Below are positions 52,144 to 61,100 of a DNA stretch of 64,000 bases, one piece after another. Source of the DNA: Pseudorasbora parva (Eukaryota; Chordata; Actinopteri; Cypriniformes; Gobionidae); assembly GCF_024679245.1 (NCBI RefSeq), contig NC_090177.1, positions 20,535,950 through 20,599,949 of the forward strand, written 5' to 3'. The notes under the pieces are model-generated. The model worked only from the letters and a program-made list of their open reading frames with translations, made no database searches and was not told where the DNA came from. A program made the position numbers and the translations under genes. How positions within the stretch are numbered: the first letter of the stretch is position 1; the number at the start of each line of letters is the position of its first letter.

Positions 52144-55100
52144 AATATTTGGCTGCAAGTATGAATGACTGTAATTGAAAATATTTGCGAACATGTGCTT
52201 CTCTCAAAGCTGCCAGCTTACACCCTGGTTTGGACCCGCGAAGGCAGCATCAAGATGCCTAACCGAGCCATGGATTTTAATGGAATCCTGACCATTCACA
52301 ACGTGCAGCCTGAGGACGCAGGCAACTATTTTTGCACAGGCTCCAATATGTTAGGCATGGATGAGGGCAAAGCTCTCCTCTATGTCCCAGGTTTGTGATT
52401 GTCACCACATCCTCTAAACCTCCCTGCCTTCTAGTTTTTCAGTCTTTTTCATGCAGCATGTCTCTTTGCTGGCTTCTTTGCCCTATTTTTTGTCCATTGT
52501 GTTATTTGTAGAGAATTCTTCTGTCTTATGGACGATGGCTTTGCTAACCCTTCTTTTTTGTGTTTAAATTATTGCGTTAATCAAATAATGTTGCTTTTTG
52601 ATTACTTGCTGATTTTTGTGTTTGTTTGTTTTCCACTTACACCAACTTCTTCAAAGGCTTTTCATGTGGCCAATGTAAAATCTTTACGCCAAACAACCAA
52701 ATGATACAGCTTGTGAATGGTTAATAAGAAAAGCAAAACTCAGATATATTAAATTCTGTACTCAAAGAAAATGCTTTCAATCAAGACTAATCCAGCACCT
52801 TAAATCGTTTATTTTTCTCAATCGAATTCATGATCATTTGTTTTTCCCATGCTCATGGCTGTTGCGAGCTAATATCTTGAGAAAAAACTTTGATTTTGAA
52901 GCATTTTTGGGTCGTAAATATTGGAAACTTGGACTTTGCTCTTTAATGCTCTTAATTTAGGACAACTCATGAAATCCTATGATGGTTTTTTTGTTATGTG
53001 ACTCGCATATTAAAGCAAATAGATAATCTGTAGTGACTCCCCTGAAGACTGACGCCAATTTTTGTCATATTTAATGTTTAATATACATTTGTTTCAGTTT
53101 AGAATATTGTGCGATTGTACGATAAAACATGAGCACAACAATTTTTTGTGAATTGTTCATTAATCTATTTTAATGTAAATAGTTGAAATAAATTCAGTGC
53201 TACATTGTACAGTAAAATGATTTACGTTGAAAGGCTAATTTGTAAATTGCTATTATTCACGATACATAAAAGCAAATTTCTGTGTAAATCATTTTTTGCC
53301 AAATATTTTACTCAAATCGTCACATTGAATATACAAATTTACATTGAAATGGATTTATGTACAATTTGCACGTAAATTCCTCCTTTTTGTGTTTGATGAA
53401 TAAGGCCTAGTTATTTTACTAACCTCCAGTCTTGTTCATGCATAGTGTAGTGCTCGGTGAAATCAGCGGCTGGTGTAATTGGGTGTTGTCATGGTGGTGG
53501 TTCTGTGTCAGTCTTCTTACTAGCGGGGGATTTTGGTCTTAATTTCCGAGCATGTTTACTGTCATTTCCCTCTTGAGGTGGTCTTTTGGGGATAGTGGTT
53601 TATGAGGTAGGGAGGTGGCATAATTGCTTATAGAAACTGGGACCCATCAGCCAAAAGGACTACATGCGCAATCTCGTTCCCGACTCCAAGATGTGATTCC
53701 ATCTCTATTTTGTAATGGAAATGCTTGTCAAATTTGTATTTGAAAATGGTGCTATTAATAGTGCAGTAGTTTGAATGTTGACTTTTTTCCATGAGTGTCA
53801 TATTTTCCATTGGAAATTTCTTTTCTTTTTTTCTTATGATTTGATAACTGCCAGTGGTTTCGGTGGTTTTTTTATATTATGTTTCAGCATTTTAAATTCT
53901 TTAACAAGTTTTATACTGTTCTAAACTCCTCGGTTATATTTAGTAATAGTAGTAGTTGTAGTAAATAAAAACGTTTCATAGAAAATGCCTTCCAAATGTT
54001 GCCAACAGTGATATTGTTTAGAACATATTTATTTTGACTGTTGTGAGAAGCTACTGTAAAATAAAATAATGGTTTACAAATGATTGACAAACACAGCGAG
54101 TGATGTGGCTGAAAGGATGTTTAGGTTGACTTAAGATTGTGTGATATAACAGACTTCAAACATGCATTTGTGTTTGTTCATTGTGTTTTTGTTCTTATTC
54201 ATTATTCATCTGTTTTTTACATTAGAATAGTGCTTTATAACTTTTTTCCTTTTTTGATTTCTTTTTAATTAATCATTTAGGTGAATATCAGTTATTTCCT
54301 TAATTAAAGCAATATTTAATTTTGTACATTTTTGAAATGGTGCTGTATCTTGAGAAAAGATGATTCATGATTCCACTGTATTTTATTTGTCTAAACTGTG
54401 AAATGTATGTACAAATTATTCTTTAAATGGTAAACCTTTAGAATAACATAGAATAAAGAATAACAAATAAAACAGTCACTATGGAATGAAACTGAGACTA
54501 AAATCCTATGGTAGACTTCCATCAATCACAAGCTGTATTAAAAAAATACAATATGAGTGTTTATACAGAGGTAAAGCTTTTACATGTGATGTGTTCTGAT
54601 ACTAACCTGCATGCTTTGTTTTTTTTCTGAGTGCTGTTTCCTCAACTATTCTTTTAATTATACAGAGAATGCACTTACCTTACACTCAGTTTAAAAAGTC
54701 TTCTAAATGTCTTGTAAATGTGCATTGATTTTTCAATAGGAAAACTCAATGCATCTCAAATACTGTAACAGGTGCTGTAAGTCTATGATACTGGAGCATA
54801 ATAGAGTAATTGGCAAGAACTTTATTTGTCTTACTAAAAAGCCAATGAGAAGCTTCCTTGTACAAATAAGCTTTATGTGCTGAATATCTGTCGAAAATCC
54901 AGATATAAAAGGTAACATTATTATTATGAGTATCATATGAGACATTCATTTTTTAACATTTTGAAATGTTTTTAGATTTGACAAATACTGGTGTAATTAT
55001 ATGAATGATATCAACCTCAGGCATTTTGAGAGACATTGGTAAAGCTGCCTGTTAAAACTTGATCTATTTTCATGGAAATATAACATGTAAGCCTGTTGAA

Positions 55101-58100
55101 ACCTATCTAGAGACTCCGTTCAGAAACAATTGAATCCCCACCCAGCAAAATAATTAAAGTATAATTTCATGGCAGCGGTGCAACAATAAAATACACAAAT
55201 ACAAGTTCTGGAGGTCAAAATTCAAGAAGTTGAGGGGCATATGCTTTAAATCACATTGAAATGCTTGGGGTCACCAGTGCGCCTCACAAAACCTTCTGGA
55301 GTCTCACTTGACAGTATCTACCTGTCCATCATTCACAGAGGCTTCTCAGTCACAGATGTTTTTCACAGCCTATGAGATGTTTGAAGGACATAGAACGCGT
55401 AAGTCCATATGGTTACCATAAGGGACCCGTTTTTTTTTTACGCATGCGATCTTGACGGCCTGCATGCTTTTACCATCTCAAGTAGTGCCCTGGTACAACC
55501 AAACTATGAGCACAGTGCGAATATATCACACAAATAAATTTGTAACCACCACATTTTTATGTTATTTTAAATATTAATCCTGTTCATGACCACATTATCC
55601 CCATATACATGTTGTTGAGTTGTACACATGAGCATTACTTGATCTGGCTAAGCTTTCATGGCCCATTTGGGTCCATTGAAACAGGGAAGCTGCATGCTTG
55701 CACAAATGGGGACTTCTCTCTGTTGCTGAAGTGTGTCTTTTGTATGATTCTTGTTTTATTAGTAATTAAAGTCTAACACATAGATGTCTTCATGCTCAGG
55801 ACCGGTTACTTACCAGATTGGTCATTTTCATTCTTCAAGATGTATGTTATATGTGAGCAAACCACTAAACATCACACTTGTAACCTAACAGAGAGGGGTT
55901 CCCAACACATTTCATCAGCCCAGTATCATGCTTTTGATATGTAAGTCTATGTTGAGGTATATCGGATATCAAACAACATCCATTGTTCTTCAAAGATCAT
56001 ACTGAGACTCATTTATAGTGATCATCCGCTTATGCATACATTTCCAGTGCACTGAACTTGGCTCTCTTAATCTTGTGTTAAGAGCTATTTATGGAATTTT
56101 AAAGATACTTAAAAGATAGTTTCACTGTAGTATGAATTTACATAATTTATGGTAATCAATGGGTGGGTAGATTATTAGATGGATATGGTAGACAGGATAT
56201 ATAAGCATGAGTGGATAGATGGCTTGGTGGAGAAATGGTATAGTTCAAGGGTAGATTGTAACTCTTATCAGTCTATACATATACCAATATATATATATAT
56301 ACAGTTACAGAGACAGTTGTGTGAGTAGATACATGAGTAGACGAGAAGCTAGATCGATAGAATGAGTTGATAGATAGAGATGGATAGTTGAGTGGGTAGC
56401 TATAGATAAAGGATTAGATAAAAGTATTAAGTACATGAATAGATTGTTGGGTTGGTTATTGAGATACTCGAAGGATGGATGGATGGATGGATGGGTAGGT
56501 GGATAGAGATAAGTAGATGACTAGATGATTGGATAGATAGATGGATGTGTAAACCTAGAGATTGATGGGTAGATTTACATTTTACATTTATGCATTTAGC
56601 AGACGCTTTTATCCAAAGCGACTTACAACTGAAGAGTACAGGAAGCAATCTGTCATGAAGAGGTGAAGAAACGCAAAAAGTGCCCTAAAAACAAAGATTT
56701 GGATATTACTCAGAGTAGCAAAAACTAGAATAGGGAGGGAAAAGAGAAAAAAAGATAGATGAGTGGATGGGTAGACAGTTATGTTTATTTGGACCAATGC
56801 ATGGATGTAGTCAGAGATGGTTTAATAGATATGCGAGCGGATGGACGGCTACATGTTTGGGTGAACAAATAGATGGGTAGACAGAGGTGGGTGGATAGAT
56901 ATATAAGTAGATGGATGGATTAATAAAGTAGATTGGTTAGTAGATAGATGGATGGATGGATGGATGGATGGATGGATGGATGGATGGATGGATGTTGAAA
57001 AATAAATGGCTGGTTAGGTAGACAAATGGATATTTGAGTGGGAAGAGAGATAGCTGTACTGATGTGTAGACAGAGATGGTGGGTAGATAGAGGAGTAGAT
57101 TGGTGGGTAGACAGCTATATGTTTGGATCATACATGAGAAAACAGATGGATGGGCAGATAGAGGGATGGGTAAATGTGCAGATCGGTTGGCTAGACGGAC
57201 AGCTAGATGGTTGGTTGGTTGGGTGGATAGATGTGTAGACATATGACTTGGGTAGATCTCTGCATTTTTGAGTTATGAACCAAAATAGGAACTCCATCCA
57301 TGAGCCCATCATGGAAAAAAACAAGGCTCTAAATGCCAAGGCAGCTAAATGAGCACTGTTCAGTCACTGAGAAGCAGACCGGAGCATAACACAGAGCTTA
57401 CACAGACAAGTAGTCCGCCCTAGTTGGTTGAAAGAAAGCTTTCTTTTGCTCTGTTGCCCTGGAATCCATGTAGATCGGGGGCTTGGCATTCAATCAAGTT
57501 GGCACAGACAGCAGTGAGGGCCTCGCCCTGCCAAGCCCCATCTGCCACTTCTCATCTCCTCAAGCTGGCTGCCAAGAGACATGGCTTGACCATCAGCTCT
57601 GGCAGCCGGACACATGCTGCATACGCTGTCACACCACCATCACTTCATATACGCCGTCACAAACAGACCTGTCTAAAATGTTTTCTCACTTTTTCCACAT
57701 TTGCCTTTTTGTATTTTAGTGCTCATAATAAAAGCCACAAAGCAAGAAAAAAAAAAAAACTTGCTCGATTAATTAGCATGACATTCCAAACGGTAAGAAA
57801 AATGAAAAGATTTCTCTGAAAATGTTCTTGAACACTTCCGTCATTGAGAGAGGGTGAGGTCTGTTCTGAATAGGTAATGAATGGTACTCCAGTTTGGAGT
57901 GCACGACTCCTGTCTGAGATTAACTTGTTCCTACCTCACTATGCTGTAGCTACTGAAGGGGCCCAGCCAGTGGCCACAGTCAGTCCACCGGTGCTGACAG
58001 TCCAACAGGGCCAGCGGGCAGAGTTCCGCTGCTCAGTGACCGGCAACCCCACCCCTGCTGTGGAATGGATAGGTGAGCCAATCTACTTTAAGAAAATATT

Positions 58101-61100
58101 AATGTGTGCTCACCATGGTTATGTCAAGTAGAACGTGTGGCAAAAACCCCAAAGTGAAATATACTTTTACAAAAAGTATATTTATTACATAAATAAAATA
58201 CTTTTTATACTTGAGTGTGAAATTAATAATGTTTTTGGACACTTAATTGGATGGTTTTTGACCCACTCATGTAGGACTGAAGTTGTTTTTGAAATATGAT
58301 TGTGCACTGCTAATTTATGGTACCTGAAATAACCTTCATCATTTCTATGGAAACTTCAAATATACTTAAATTGCAATTTCATACATTTAAAAAATATTAA
58401 CTTAAAATGTAATATTGAATAACACAACGGTTAAAATTATAACATTCATTTCATATTAGTATGTTAGTCAAACACATCAAAATACAAGTGTACTTTAAAG
58501 CATGACAAAAGATGATTAAAAAACTGATTTTTACCTTCTTAAATTTACTTTTTAAGTCTAGCAAAGTGTGTTAAGAAACATAGCCATGACAATGTACTCT
58601 CTTTTTGTGGCCTTTTATTTCATTATGGCCCGGTTTCACAGCAAGGGCTTAGATTAATCCAGAATTAGCCCTTGGTAACTTTTGTAAACATGAAAAAAAC
58701 ATCACTGGTGTGAATCGTGTGACAAAACAATGGCCCTGACATATTTTAAGAGCTGTCAGAGCAAGTTGCTTGCAGTTATGATGCATTTTAGTCTGGGATT
58801 AGCTTAAACCTTGTTGATGAAACAGGCCATATATTATCTAGAAGTACAGGTTTTGTTTTAAATAAACTTTTAAGACTTAAAATACACAGTGTACCGTCAA
58901 TTAAATTAAGCACAACACTCTTCTTTTTCACAAGGGGACTGAAAGTTTGAGAAGAAGCCTAAAACATTTTGATTTCTTTCCCTAATCCCTAAAAAAGGGT
59001 TGGTAAAATTTACATTTTGTGGGAAATAATTTATTTTTAGTGTAATTGAACACTTTTTTATATTGACCCCCCAAAATAACACCTTGCCACCCCTTTGCCA
59101 CCCCTGTTTTTAAAGTCTAGCTCCGCCACTGTGGTAAATATGAATATTGTTGCTGGTCCAACAAGGATGTTGATTGAGGAATATGTCTTCCTTTATAATA
59201 GTTTGTTGATGGTGTATCACGGGGTGGGCACTTCCAGTCCCCAGGGCCACTGTCCTGCAGAGTTTAGCTCAAACCCTGATCAAACTCACCTGCCCACCCC
59301 TGGTGTATCATGTATACGCATATCACATGAACTATTCCTTCAAATGACTCCTATTGGAAATCTGTTTTATTACCTGGGGTTTGTCAGGAGGTCCCGGGAA
59401 ACGAATCGGCTCAAAAGCCGTCATTCGCAACGGGCTGCTGACCATTCCATCTGTGGATCGCTCAGATGAGGGCGAGTACATCTGCAAGGCCCTGAACACG
59501 CATGGCGAGCATACAGCCCGAGGAGTTCTACATGTTCAAAGTACGTGTCCTATACAGGAATATTTCAAGATTTACAGTGTACCAAGTTCCCGAACCTGGC
59601 GAGTGAGTTGTTCTCTACTTTTGAACTAATGTTTCAGCTTCAAGTCAACCTCACGGTCTGCCCCACGTACAAGTGAGCCCTCCGCGTGTGGAAATTCACG
59701 AGGGTGAGACTTTACGGTTGTACTGCCGGGCCGTCGGCAATCCCACCCCTGCCCTTACGTGGAAGAAGAGAAGTGGTTCACTGCCGCCACAGGTGAGAAA
59801 CCCATTTCTCCTATTACGCAATAAGGCTTTTTAGGGTTGTGAGAGTGGTCATATTTTGCCTTGTTTTTTCCCTCCTTTGAGTTTTTCTCTCTGTTTCATC
59901 CCGTGTCTTGGTGTTTGTTCAGGCAATTCCTTCTCACGGTTTCCATCAGTTTAAAAGCAACAGTCTCGATGTGTTACAGAGACGTATTGAGGAGCTACAG
60001 GTCTGTCCATCTGTCTGATGTCTGTCCCACGCGTCCAATCCCACCTGTCTCGCTTCACTCACCCTCACCAAAATCTATGTGAACTAACTGCATGATTCAT
60101 TTAATCATCCATGTGACGTCCGTTCGATTTTTAGCAAAGAATTCCATATTAGTTCTGTCAGCACAGAATTTAGTATTCAGTTAACCAAATGTGCTGGTTA
60201 TAGTTCTCAACACGTTTATATATGCAGTGTGGTACGAAAGTCTACATTGGTTCAAAATCTGAACCTGAAAAAAACACATTGTAAAGTAAAATGAAAACAC
60301 GTGGTGCTGTTAAAAAAAAAGACAGGACGAAATAAGTGCTGAAATTCATTTACAGCTGAACACTCAAATTGTTATCCTGATTTAAAAAAAAAAAAAAAGC
60401 ATTTAAATTAGAAACATGGCAAAATAAAAAGCCAAACAGAAGCCATACCTCAATTGGACCTATTCTTTTGAACCTCACTGTACATGCTTTTGCACCGTTA
60501 GATTTGGGTTATTTGAGATATGAGACATGGGCGACCCGTCCAATGCCGCTGGAGGGCTTTGGTGTTTTGCGTACCTTGTGTCTTTGTGGGCTGGTTTGTT
60601 CTGCCTAAGAGCGTGGCTGCATTGTGTCAGCTTTTCCCAGGGTGTGCTCAGGTCTTCCGTGCGGCCATGCAGAAATTCTGTGTGCTCTAGCAAACGGGCC
60701 GCTTTGAAAATTTGTGAATGGTTTCAGACAGTCATTCAACCAAGCCTGCCCCATCCCAGCTCTACTGCTGCCACGCTTCACTAGATCAGAGTTAAGCGGC
60801 TTTGCTCCAGGATAAAAAATATCACCCGCTCCCCTCTGAATACAGTCGTGTTTTCCATTGCAGAGTGTAGTCATACAGATGTACCTTACAGTTTTAGAGC
60901 TTCTTTGTATACAACTATTGTGGAGAAATTGACATCATGAGTTTATTTTGCAATGCTAAAGTAAGCTATTTTCTGTGTGTTCAAGACTTCTGATTCATTA
61001 GCTGCTATAAGTACATAACTAGAAGAATAACTTTAGAAGCTTGTTTCTGCCAAACATCTCACAAGTTTATATATCATAATTCAGACTTTATAAATCACAA

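Larger units (their letters stand above)
52391..57949 (+). other. hspg2: 5.6 kb intron between Ig modules 3 and 4
   Basis: Mostly AT-rich sequence without a recognised exon. A GATA/GATG minisatellite fills about 56150-57240. GC-richer sequence at about 57420-57660 has an open frame without family resemblance. A phase 1-1 cassette Ig exon was looked for and not found. Confidence 0.65.

Noticed and set aside
56937..57242. Minus-strand frame rich in HPSI repeats
   Set aside because: Translation of the GATG minisatellite.
57424..57819. 131-codon plus-strand frame in the e44-e45 intron
   Set aside because: GC-richer and open, but no Ig, LE or other fold is recognisable and no good phase 1-1 splice pair encloses it.
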